Positions 1-5,682 of a stretch of DNA of 6,714 bases are shown here, piece by piece; the stretch's first letter is position 1, and each line of letters opens with the position of its first letter. This stretch comes from Clostridia bacterium. Lineage in GTDB: Bacteria; Bacillota_A; Clostridia; Oscillospirales; CAG-272. Both the position numbers and the translations under genes were made by a program. The notes beneath the pieces were generated by a model. It saw only the letters and a program-made list of their open reading frames with translations. It was not told where the DNA came from and did not search any database. The stretch covers positions 1 through 6,714 of the forward strand of contig JAFTUD010000052.1 in assembly GCA_017466455.1 (NCBI GenBank). The letters are read 5' to 3'.

Positions 1-340
1 TCGGTGGGATTGGCATTGAAAGCAGAAGGTCGTTATCCTTGCTTTCAAAAATTTGTGTTTTTGTTGTAAAGACGCTACCGAGAAGGCATAATGAGACTGA
101 AATAAGGCTAACGAGCGTTGGGGCGAACCATGTATCGCCTGTTTCAAGCGCGAGAAGCTCCATTCCGAAGCACATTGCGCCTATTGCAAACATCATATAT
201 ACCACAAGAAACGCAAAAAGTATGATAAGAAGAATACTAAGCGCCTTGGAGCGTGGCTTTTTATTGGATTTTTTAGTGCCTGTGTTTGAAATAGAGGCAA
301 AAAAGGCACTAATCTTTGATTTTACAAGAATTTTAAGCAT
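1..340 (-). CDS. ABC-2 type transporter permease, N-terminal part (partial)
   Basis: This is the start of the membrane subunit of an ABC exporter; 113 codons lie in the window and the rest is beyond the left edge. The start ATG (338-340) has an exact GGAGG (complement of 347-351) six bases upstream, inside the 3' end of the ATPase gene. The protein opens with a basic, Lys/Ser-rich cytoplasmic stretch (residues 1-33), then two hydrophobic segments (about 34-57 and 72-91), then a soluble stretch with the motif ESKDNDLLLSMPIP (99-112). That last motif resembles the 'FEaKDnDLLLSlPI' block I associate with clostridial ABC-2 permeases. The gene overlaps the ATPase gene by 8 nt, so the two are probably translationally coupled and form one transporter. 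Substrate is unknown; a drug, peptide or lipid exporter is possible. The coding call is firm, the family fairly firm, the substrate not determinable. Confidence 0.85.
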   Translation of the reverse strand, partial: MLKILVKSKISAFFASISNTGTKKSNKKPRSKALSILLIILFAFLVVYMMFAIGAMCFGMELLALETGDTWFAPTLVSLISVSLCLLGSVFTTKTQIFESKDNDLLLSMPIPP

Positions 341-1046
341 CTTCGCCCTCCAACTCAAGGAATACGCTTTCAAGGCTTTCATCGCCCTTTACCTCGTCCA
401 TCGAACCGCTTCTTACAAGCGCTCCGCCCTTAATAATTGCGATTTTATCACAAATCTTTTCGGCTACATCAAGGACATGGGTTGAAAAGAAGATTGCGCC
501 ACCGTTTTCGCAAATGCGTTTCATTTCCTCTTTGAGAAGGAATGATGCTTTTGGGTCAAGACCCACAAACGGCTCATCCATTATAAGAAGCTTGGGGTCA
601 TGAATGAGTGCGGAGATGATGGCAATCTTTTGCTTCATTCCGTGGGAGTATGATGAAATAGGCTGTGCGAGGCTTTCGGTGATTTCAAGCATATCGCCGT
701 ATTTCTTTACTCTTTCCTCTCTATCTTCTTTTGACACGCCATAGATGTCAGCGATGAATTTGAGGTATTTTATTCCACTCATAAACTCGTAGAGGTCGGG
801 GTTATCGGGGATATAGGCAATTTGCTTTTTGCACTCAATCGGGCTTTCCTTGATTGATTTGCCGTTTATATAAATTTCTCCCTCATCAAAGTCAAGAAGC
901 CCCACGCAGGATTTTATTGTTGTGGTTTTACCCGCGCCATTGTGTCCGATGAAGGCGTACATTTCTCCTGCCTTGATATGTAGGCTAAGGTTGTCAACCG
1001 CCTTTTTCTCGCCGTATTTTTTTGTCAGATTTTCAATTTTAAGCAT
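333..1046 (-). CDS. ABC transporter ATP-binding protein (ABC-2 exporter type)
   Basis: This 237-residue protein is the nucleotide-binding subunit that would power the neighbouring permease on the cytoplasmic face of the membrane. Visible motifs: Walker A GHNGAGKTT (34-42), a Q-loop region YIPDNPDLYE (78-87) where the usual Gln appears to be Asp81, signature YSHGM in place of LSGGQ (133-137), Walker B LLIMDEP (153-159), D-loop GLDP (162-165) and switch His190. Asp at the Q-loop and a degenerate signature are, as I recall, common in ABC-2 type exporters of Firmicutes, so they do not imply inactivity. The frame stays open to an ATG at 1091, but I chose 1046 because an AAAGGAGA site sits just upstream and homologues normally begin with MLxIENLTKxYG. 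It is the first gene of the operon; a promoter lies within a palindrome about 80 bp upstream. Substrate is unknown. Confidence 0.95.
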   Translation of the reverse strand: MLKIENLTKKYGEKKAVDNLSLHIKAGEMYAFIGHNGAGKTTTIKSCVGLLDFDEGEIYINGKSIKESPIECKKQIAYIPDNPDLYEFMSGIKYLKFIADIYGVSKEDREERVKKYGDMLEITESLAQPISSYSHGMKQKIAIISALIHDPKLLIMDEPFVGLDPKASFLLKEEMKRICENGGAIFFSTHVLDVAEKICDKIAIIKGGALVRSGSMDEVKGDESLESVFLELEGEDA

Positions 1047-1050
1047 TATA

Positions 1051-1057
1051 TTCTCCT
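1051..1057 (-). promoter_or_regulatory. Ribosome binding site deciding the ABC ATPase start
   Basis: The minus strand reads AGGAGAA here, four bases before the ATG at 1044-1046 (seven from the end of the AGGAG core at 1053). The alternative in-frame ATG at 1089-1091 is preceded only by AT-rich sequence with no purine-rich site. This supports the 237-residue form over a 252-residue form. Confidence 0.85.
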
Positions 1058-1112
1058 TTTTAAAAGTATTTGTTTTTTCGGTTTTCTTCATTATATTAAA
1101 TAAATTAAAATA

Positions 1113-1150
1113 ACATACATATATATTTTAGCACAAATATATATGTATGT
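1113..1150. repeat. Perfect 16-bp inverted repeat over the ABC promoter, probable operator
   Basis: The left arm ACATACATATATATTT (1113-1128) is the exact reverse complement of the right arm (1135-1150), separated by six bases. The repeat overlaps the last three bases of the -35 box, spans the spacer, covers most of the -10 box and reaches the expected start site. This is the geometry of a dimeric repressor site. GntR-family (YtrA-like) regulators often control ABC exporter operons of this kind in Firmicutes, but no regulator gene is in the window, so the identity of the binder is inference. The arms are partly alternating AT, which raises the chance of symmetry, yet 16 of 16 matches precisely on a promoter is unlikely to be accidental. 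Confidence 0.75.
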
Positions 1151-1153
1151 CAA
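1125..1153 (-). promoter_or_regulatory. Sigma-A type promoter of the ABC transporter operon
   Basis: On the minus strand a perfect -35 TTGACA (1148-1153) is followed after exactly 17 bases by -10 TAAAAT (1125-1130). Transcription would start near 1118, leaving a leader of about 70 nt before the ATPase gene. Both boxes are touched by the arms of the inverted repeat at 1113-1150, so a bound repressor would block polymerase. The match to consensus suggests strong expression when derepressed. Confidence 0.8.
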
Positions 1154-1154
1154 G

Positions 1155-1186
1155 AAAAACAAAAGCTTCATCCGTTTGGATGAAGC
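1155..1186 (-). terminator. Intrinsic terminator of the 59-codon peptide gene
   Basis: Minus-strand RNA folds as a perfect 9-bp stem (GCTTCATCC at 1165-1173 against GGATGAAGC at 1178-1186) with a 4-base loop, followed by TTTTGTTTTT (complement of 1155-1164). It begins 13 bases after the stop codon of the peptide gene. Its T-tract ends one base before the -35 box of the ABC promoter, so the two transcription units are separated with almost no spare sequence. Confidence 0.9.
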
Positions 1187-1199
1187 CGTAGCTTGCTTA

Positions 1200-1379
1200 T
1201 TAGCCGAAGAAGTCCGCCTCGATATCGATTGACGGTGTGCCACCCTCAGTTGAGATTTCAACCTTTGACTGTTGCTCAGTTGAAAGATTATCCCAGTTCA
1301 AAATATTGCCAAAGGACAATGTGATAACATCCTCAGTCTGTATTTCGTTTATTTCAATTTCAGGTCTAATATATTTCAT
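1200..1379 (-). CDS. Small acidic peptide of unknown function (59 aa)
   Basis: The reading frame begins MKYIRPEIEINEIQTEDVIT and ends SIDIEADFFG before a TAA stop. A GGAGG (complement of 1390-1394) lies ten bases before the ATG. The peptide is strongly acidic: 12 Asp/Glu against 3 Lys/Arg, no Cys, no signal peptide and no membrane segment. The gene is a complete monocistronic unit with its own consensus-like promoter and its own intrinsic terminator, so it is very unlikely to be a chance frame. The N-terminus (Tyr, then Pro-Glu-Ile-Glu, then Glu-Asp-Val-Ile-Thr) resembles short uncharacterised peptides I recall from many clostridial genomes, some of which have been suspected to be RiPP precursors. 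No modifying enzyme or dedicated exporter marker is visible here, though an ABC exporter operon lies just downstream on the same strand. I do not recognise a function. Confidence 0.8.
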   Translation of the reverse strand: MKYIRPEIEINEIQTEDVITLSFGNILNWDNLSTEQQSKVEISTEGGTPSIDIEADFFG

Positions 1380-1458
1380 TTTGAATTGTCCTCCACAGAA
1401 AATTTATCAGAAAAAGTCTTTATATGGCACAATACGCCCATAATTTCTTTACATAGTA

Positions 1459-1487
1459 AGTATACCACAATCCATTTTATTTGTCAA
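1459..1487 (-). promoter_or_regulatory. Sigma-A type promoter of the 59-codon peptide gene
   Basis: The minus strand shows a perfect -35 TTGACA (1482-1487), a 17-base spacer, and -10 TATACT (1459-1464; 5 of 6 to consensus). The predicted start is near 1452, giving a leader of roughly 70 nt before the peptide ATG. The strength of the match suggests the small gene is well transcribed by the housekeeping sigma factor. No operator-like repeat overlaps it. Confidence 0.8.
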
Positions 1488-1547
1488 CATTTTTTTAAAA
1501 GTTTTTTGAAAATATTAAATATTATTTATTTTATATAGGAAAAGCAT

Positions 1548-1579
1548 AAAAAATCCTCCGATTGCTCGGAGGATTTTTT
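1548..1579 (-). terminator. Intrinsic terminator of nifJ
   Basis: ATCCTCCGA (1553-1561) pairs perfectly with TCGGAGGAT (1566-1574) around a 4-base loop. Runs of A on the left and T on the right extend the pairing by five and make the structure usable in both directions. It starts 8 bases after the nifJ stop. Since the genes on both sides run leftwards, its job is to end the nifJ message before the peptide-gene promoter. Confidence 0.93.
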
Positions 1580-1587
1580 GTTGTTTA

Positions 1588-4500
1588 TTACTTGTTGTCG
1601 TCGCTGTAAAGAGCTGTGAACTTAACAAGGCGCTCGTACTTAGCCTTTGCGCTTGCCTCAGCCTTAGCGAAGAGCTCTTGCGCTCTTTCAGGGAATTGCT
1701 GTGCAAGACGGCTGTAACGGGTTTCACTTGTGATGAATGCCTTATAGTCGCCGGTTGGCTCCTTAGAGTCGAGTGAGAATGGATTCTTACCCTCTGCCTT
1801 GAGTGCGGGGTTGAATCTGAACATCTGCCAGTAGCCTGCCTCAACTGCCTTCTTCATCTCGCCTTGGCAGTTAGTCATACCGCCCTTAAGTCCGTGCATT
1901 TCGCATGGAGCATAGCCGATGATAAGTGAAGGTCCTGGATAAGCCTCAGCCTCAGCCATAGCCTTGATTGTTTGTGCAGGGTCAGCACCCATAGCGATTT
2001 GTGCTACATATACATAGCCGTAGGACATTGCGATTTCAGCAAGGTTCTTCTTACCAATTGCCTTACCTGCTGCTGCGAACTGAGCAACCTGTCCGATGTT
2101 AGAAGCCTTAGAAGCCTGTCCACCTGTGTTGGAGTAAACCTCAGTATCGAATACCATTACATTTACATCCTCACCAGATGCGAGAACATGGTCAAGACCG
2201 CCAAATCCGATGTCATATGCCCATCCGTCTCCACCGAAGATCCATACGGACTTCTTAGAGAGGTAATCCTTTTCAGCAAGGATTTCCTTAGCTGTTGGGC
2301 AACCCTTGGAAGCAATCTCTTCAAGAGCTACGATAAGAGCCTTTGTTGCGCCGTCGTTTGCCTTTCCGTTGTCCTTTGTATCGATGTATGCTTGTGCTAT
2401 TGCTTTGAATTCATCGGAAGCCTTGTCGCTTTCCATCATGCCCTTAACCTTAGCAATAAGCTTTTCACGAATTGCCTTTTGTCCAAGGAACATACCAAGA
2501 CCGTGCTCTGCGTTATCCTCAAAGAGTGAGTTTGCCCAAGCAGGTCCGCATCCGCTATCCTTATTTACTGTGTAAGGAGTTGCAGGAGCTGAGCCACCCC
2601 AAATTGATGAGCATCCTGTTGCGTTTGAGATATACATTCTCTCACCGAAGAGCTGTGTGATAAGGCGTGCGTATGATGTTTCAGCACATCCTGCGCAAGA
2701 GCCTGAGAACTCAAGGAGAGGTTGGTTGAACTGGCTACCCTTTACTGAGAATTCAGCAAATGGAAGCTCCTTCTTGGAAACATTTGCTACTGCATAGTCA
2801 AATGCTGCCTGTTGGTCAGCCTGAGAAGCCTGTGCTACCATTCTGATAGCTGCCTTTTCAGGTGTGTTGTTAGCCTTTGCCTTAATAGTTACCGGACATA
2901 CATTTACGCAAAGTCCGCAGCCCATACAGTCAAGTGGGCTAATTGCCATTGTGAACTTGTAGCCCTCGCATCCCTTACCGATCATCTTAGCTGTGAACTT
3001 TGTTGAAGCAGGCGCGTTCTTAGCCTCCTCCTCGTTCATAGCGAATGGACGGATTGTTGCGTGTGGACATACATATGCACAGTTATTACATTGGATACAG
3101 TTTTCAGGAATCCACTCAGGAACTGTTACTGCAACGCCACGCTTTTCGTAAGCAGCAGCACCCTGTGGGAATGTTCCGTCTGCATAGTCAACGAATGCAG
3201 ATACAGGAAGGGAGTCACCCTCCATCTTAGAAACAGGGATAAGTACATTTTCAACATACTTAACGAGCTCAGGACGCTTGCCCTCTACTGTTTCCTTCTT
3301 AGCTACAACCTCAAGGTCCTTCCATGATGCAGGAACATCAACCTTAACGATTGCGTCCTTACCTGCGTCGATAGCCTTGTAGTTCATTTCAACTACTGCC
3401 TCGCCCTTCTTGAGGTAGGACTTCTTAGCCATGTATTTCATCTTGTCTATTGCTTCATCAATAGGCATGATGTTTGCAAGTGTGAAGAATGCGGATTGGA
3501 GAATTGTATTTGTTCTCTTGCCCATTCCGATTTCGATTGCCTTGTCAATAGCGTTTACGATGTAGAACTTAATGTCGTTTACAGCGATATACTTCTTAAC
3601 CTCGTTAGGAAGAACTGCATCAAGCTCATCAACGCCCCATTGGCAGTTGAGAAGGAATGTTCCGCCAGGCTTAACATCGTTTACGATCTTGTAGCCCTTG
3701 AGCATGTATGATGGGTTGTGGCATGCTACGAAGTCAGCCTTTGTGATGTAGTATGGGCTCTTGATTTGCTTATCACCGAAGCGAAGGTGAGAAATTGTAA
3801 TTCCACCTGTCTTCTTTGAGTCATACTGGAAGTATGCCTGAATGAACTTATCGGTATTGTCACCGATGATCTTGATTGAGTTCTTGTTAGCACCAACGGT
3901 TCCGTCTCCGCCAAGACCCCAGAACTTGCAAGAGATTGTTCCCTTTGCGCTTGTGTCAGGAGCAACGGTTTCAGGAAGTGAAAGTCCTGTTACATCGTCA
4001 ACAATTCCGATTGTGAAGTTTGCCTTAGGTGTATCAAGATTGAGGTTTTCATATACTGCGAAGATTGATGCAGGTGTTGTATCCTTAGAGCCAAGACCGT
4101 AACGACCGCCAACTACCTTTGCATTGAAGCCCTTAATTGCAAGAGCTGAAACAACATCAAGATAGAGTGGCTCACCAAGAGAGCCAGGCTCCTTTGTTCT
4201 GTCAAGAACTGCAATCTTCTTAGCGGTTGCAGGAATAGCCTCAAGAAGCTTGTCCGCTACGAAAGGACGGTAGAGTCTTACCTTAACAAGACCAACCTTT
4301 TCGCCCTTAGCTGTGAGGTAGTCAATAACCTCCTCGCAAACATCACATACAGAGCCCATTGCAACGATTACTCTGTCTGCATCGGGTGCGCCGTAGTAGT
4401 TAAAGAGCTTGTAGTTTGTACCGATCTTCTCGTTTACCTTGTCCATGTACTCCTCAACGATTGCGGGAAGTGCGTTGTAGTAGGAGTTACAAGCCTCTCT

Positions 4501-5187
4501 GTGCTGGAAGAAGATATCTCCGTTTTCTGCTGAGCCACGGAGAACAGGATGCTCAGGATTGATTGCTCTTGCACGGAACTGCGCGATTGCGTCCTTATCA
4601 ACCATTTCCTCAAGATCCTTGTAGTCCCAAACCTCGATCTTTTGGATCTCGTGAGATGTACGGAAGCCGTCGAAGAAGTTGATGAACGGAACTCTACCCT
4701 TGATTGTAGCAAGGTGTGCAACTGCACCGAGGTCCATAACCTCCTGAGGGTTGGTGTTTGCCATCATTGCATAGCCTGTCTGACGGCAAGCGTATACATC
4801 GGAGTGGTCACCGAAAATGTTAAGCGCGTGTGATGCTACACAACGAGCTGATACATGAATAACATTAGGAAGCAATTCACCTGCGATCTTATACATGTTA
4901 GGAATCATCAAGAGAAGTCCCTGTGATGCTGTATAAGTTGTTGTGAGCGCTCCTGCTGCGAGTGAGCCGTGTACAGTACCTGCAGCGCCTGCCTCGGACT
5001 GCATTTCTGTAACTCTTACCTGTTCGCCAAAGATGTTCTTAAGACCTGTTGCTGACCAAGAGTCAGTAAGCTCTGCCATAACACTTGACGGGGTGATTGG
5101 GTAAATCGCTGCAACCTCAGTAAACGCATAGCTGACTGTAGCGGCGGCGGTATTACCGTCCATTGACTGTTTCTTTCTTGTTACCAT
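1588..5187 (-). CDS. nifJ: Pyruvate:ferredoxin (flavodoxin) oxidoreductase, single chain
   Basis: This 1199-residue cytoplasmic enzyme oxidises pyruvate with CoA to acetyl-CoA and CO2, passing electrons to ferredoxin; it is the main pyruvate-oxidising step of anaerobes. Domains in order: TPP pyrimidine-binding domain (about 1-250) with YPITPSS at 29-35; transketolase-C/CoA-like domain (about 260-400); gamma domain (about 415-600); short linker; a 2[4Fe-4S] ferredoxin domain with Cys697/700/703/707 and Cys754/757/760/764; C-terminal TPP-diphosphate domain (from about 820). Cys831, Cys834, Cys859 and Cys1095 correspond to the ligands of the third cluster near TPP. GGDGWA (985-990) and YSNTGGQ (1018-1024) form the TPP/Mg site. 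Thr32, Glu65, Arg115 and Asn1020 match the catalytic residues known in the Desulfovibrio africanus enzyme. The start has AGGAGG (complement of 5197-5202) nine bases upstream. Length is normal, slightly shorter than the D. africanus enzyme. Lys is mostly AAG and Phe mostly TTC, suggesting high expression. It has its own promoter and terminator. Confidence 0.98.
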   Translation of the reverse strand: MVTRKKQSMDGNTAAATVSYAFTEVAAIYPITPSSVMAELTDSWSATGLKNIFGEQVRVTEMQSEAGAAGTVHGSLAAGALTTTYTASQGLLLMIPNMYKIAGELLPNVIHVSARCVASHALNIFGDHSDVYACRQTGYAMMANTNPQEVMDLGAVAHLATIKGRVPFINFFDGFRTSHEIQKIEVWDYKDLEEMVDKDAIAQFRARAINPEHPVLRGSAENGDIFFQHREACNSYYNALPAIVEEYMDKVNEKIGTNYKLFNYYGAPDADRVIVAMGSVCDVCEEVIDYLTAKGEKVGLVKVRLYRPFVADKLLEAIPATAKKIAVLDRTKEPGSLGEPLYLDVVSALAIKGFNAKVVGGRYGLGSKDTTPASIFAVYENLNLDTPKANFTIGIVDDVTGLSLPETVAPDTSAKGTISCKFWGLGGDGTVGANKNSIKIIGDNTDKFIQAYFQYDSKKTGGITISHLRFGDKQIKSPYYITKADFVACHNPSYMLKGYKIVNDVKPGGTFLLNCQWGVDELDAVLPNEVKKYIAVNDIKFYIVNAIDKAIEIGMGKRTNTILQSAFFTLANIMPIDEAIDKMKYMAKKSYLKKGEAVVEMNYKAIDAGKDAIVKVDVPASWKDLEVVAKKETVEGKRPELVKYVENVLIPVSKMEGDSLPVSAFVDYADGTFPQGAAAYEKRGVAVTVPEWIPENCIQCNNCAYVCPHATIRPFAMNEEEAKNAPASTKFTAKMIGKGCEGYKFTMAISPLDCMGCGLCVNVCPVTIKAKANNTPEKAAIRMVAQASQADQQAAFDYAVANVSKKELPFAEFSVKGSQFNQPLLEFSGSCAGCAETSYARLITQLFGERMYISNATGCSSIWGGSAPATPYTVNKDSGCGPAWANSLFEDNAEHGLGMFLGQKAIREKLIAKVKGMMESDKASDEFKAIAQAYIDTKDNGKANDGATKALIVALEEIASKGCPTAKEILAEKDYLSKKSVWIFGGDGWAYDIGFGGLDHVLASGEDVNVMVFDTEVYSNTGGQASKASNIGQVAQFAAAGKAIGKKNLAEIAMSYGYVYVAQIAMGADPAQTIKAMAEAEAYPGPSLIIGYAPCEMHGLKGGMTNCQGEMKKAVEAGYWQMFRFNPALKAEGKNPFSLDSKEPTGDYKAFITSETRYSRLAQQFPERAQELFAKAEASAKAKYERLVKFTALYSDDNK

Positions 5188-5238
5188 AAGAAAAAACCTC
5201 CTAAAAATTTATATAAAATTTTATAATACCTTATCGGG

Positions 5239-5252
5239 CGGGCGCATGCCCG
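5239..5252 (-). repeat. GC-rich hairpin in the nifJ 5' leader
   Basis: CGGGC (5239-5243) and GCCCG (5248-5252) are perfect inverted arms around a 4-base loop. They lie in a 23-base block made almost only of G and C (5235-5257) within otherwise very AT-rich spacer DNA. It lies at the 5' end of the predicted nifJ transcript. It has no following T-tract, so it is not a terminator. It may protect the mRNA 5' end, or it may be a remnant of a dispersed GC-rich intergenic palindrome; only one copy is in this window. Confidence 0.5.
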
Positions 5253-5262
5253 TACCCTATAT

Positions 5263-5291
5263 ATAATATCACTTTTGTTGTGGAATTTCAA
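5263..5291 (-). promoter_or_regulatory. Sigma-A type promoter of nifJ
   Basis: On the minus strand -35 TTGAAA (5286-5291), a 17-base spacer, then -10 TATTAT (5263-5268). The start would be near 5256, giving a leader of about 69 nt that opens directly into a GC-rich hairpin (5239-5252) and ends in the AGGAGG ribosome site. Other AT-rich hexamers nearby could serve as alternatives, for example TATTAT further downstream near 5222-5227, but none has an equally spaced -35. Confidence 0.65.
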
Positions 5292-5357
5292 TAGTAAAGT
5301 AATATTTTTTTAATTTTTAATTAAATTGCACAATTTTTTTGGAAATTTACAGGCTTT

Positions 5358-5561
5358 TTACTCGGATATTTCAAATTCATCGAGGCTTGCTAAGGACAGG
5401 TCCTTTATATTTCCCTTGGTGCGTTCAAAATACGATATTTTTTGTCTTGCGAGGAACACAAGAAGCTTTTCTACGCTCATATTCTCTCCCTTGGCGACAA
5501 TAGCGAGCTTTTTGGCGTCCTGCTCGTTTAGCTTGACCTTGATTGTGAATGTTTTTTTCAT
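5358..5561 (-). CDS. Small protein, possible ribbon-helix-helix fold (67 aa)
   Basis: The 67-residue frame starts at an ATG with AAAGGAGA (complement of 5568-5575) six bases upstream and a plausible promoter behind it. The pattern is a short beta-like strand (FTIKVKL, 5-11), a helix (NEQDAKKLAIVAKG, 12-25), a turn (ENMS) and a second helix (VEKLLVFLARQKI, 30-42), followed by an acidic tail. That strand-helix-helix layout with a Lys-rich start is what Arc/MetJ-type DNA-binding proteins show, so a small transcription factor or antitoxin-like protein is possible. No toxin partner is next to it. No strong terminator separates it from the nifJ promoter region about 70 bases downstream, so read-through into nifJ is conceivable. 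I do not recognise the family; the gene call is better supported than the fold. Confidence 0.7.
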   Translation of the reverse strand: MKKTFTIKVKLNEQDAKKLAIVAKGENMSVEKLLVFLARQKISYFERTKGNIKDLSLASLDEFEISE

Positions 5562-5592
5562 TTGATTTCTCCTTTGCGATTATTACAATTAC

Positions 5593-5621
5593 ATTGTATC
5601 ATATTTTTTCGTATTTGTCTT
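5593..5621 (-). promoter_or_regulatory. Probable promoter of the 67-codon gene
   Basis: Minus strand: -10 TACAAT (5593-5598) preceded by a TG one base away (extended -10), with AAGACA (5616-5621) 17 bases upstream as a 4-of-6 match to -35. The start would be near 5586, giving a short leader of about 25 nt that contains the ribosome site. Confidence 0.6.
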
Positions 5622-5643
5622 GCTATTTTTAACATTTTATGAT
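5615..5643 (+). promoter_or_regulatory. Probable promoter of comM
   Basis: Plus strand: TTGTCT (5615-5620), a 17-base spacer, then TATGAT (5638-5643; 5 of 6 to the -10 consensus). An overlapping alternative is TTGCTA (5620-5625) with TAATAT (5643-5648), also 17 bases apart. The start would be around 5650, roughly 33 nt before the ATG. The -35 box overlaps that of the divergent promoter. Confidence 0.55.
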
Positions 5644-5682
5644 AATATTTTTATATACGATTTTTGAAACGGAGAAAAATAT

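Noticed and set aside
39..485. Plus-strand frame of 148 codons
   Set aside because: It is antisense to the permease and ATPase genes, which carry clear family motifs on the minus strand; its product has no family features.
1047..1091. N-terminal extension of the ABC ATPase to an ATG at 1091
   Set aside because: There is no ribosome site before it, its residues do not fit the family start, and AGGAGA stands before the internal ATG at 1046.
1237..1443. Plus-strand frame of 68 codons
   Set aside because: It is antisense to the 59-codon peptide gene, lacks a ribosome site, and the opposite strand has matched promoter, ribosome site and terminator.
1488..1547. AT-rich spacer between the nifJ terminator and the peptide promoter as a possible regulatory element
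   Set aside because: It contains only homopolymer runs and a trivial AT palindrome near 1510-1525; nothing specific can be supported.
1515..1844. Minus-strand frame of 109 codons overlapping the 3' end of nifJ
   Set aside because: It lies in another frame of nifJ, runs through the nifJ terminator, is Ser/Arg/Gln-rich low-complexity, and has no ribosome site.
1972..2529. Plus-strand frame of 185 codons antisense to nifJ
   Set aside because: It is a shadow of the strongly biased nifJ codons: Cys/Leu/Ser-rich, no recognisable domain, no promoter or ribosome site. The same applies to the other plus-strand frames between 2306 and 4833.
5323..5336. Short inverted repeat AAATTG/CAATTT as a terminator
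   Set aside because: The stem is only about five A-T pairs and no T-tract follows on either relevant strand side for the 67-codon gene.
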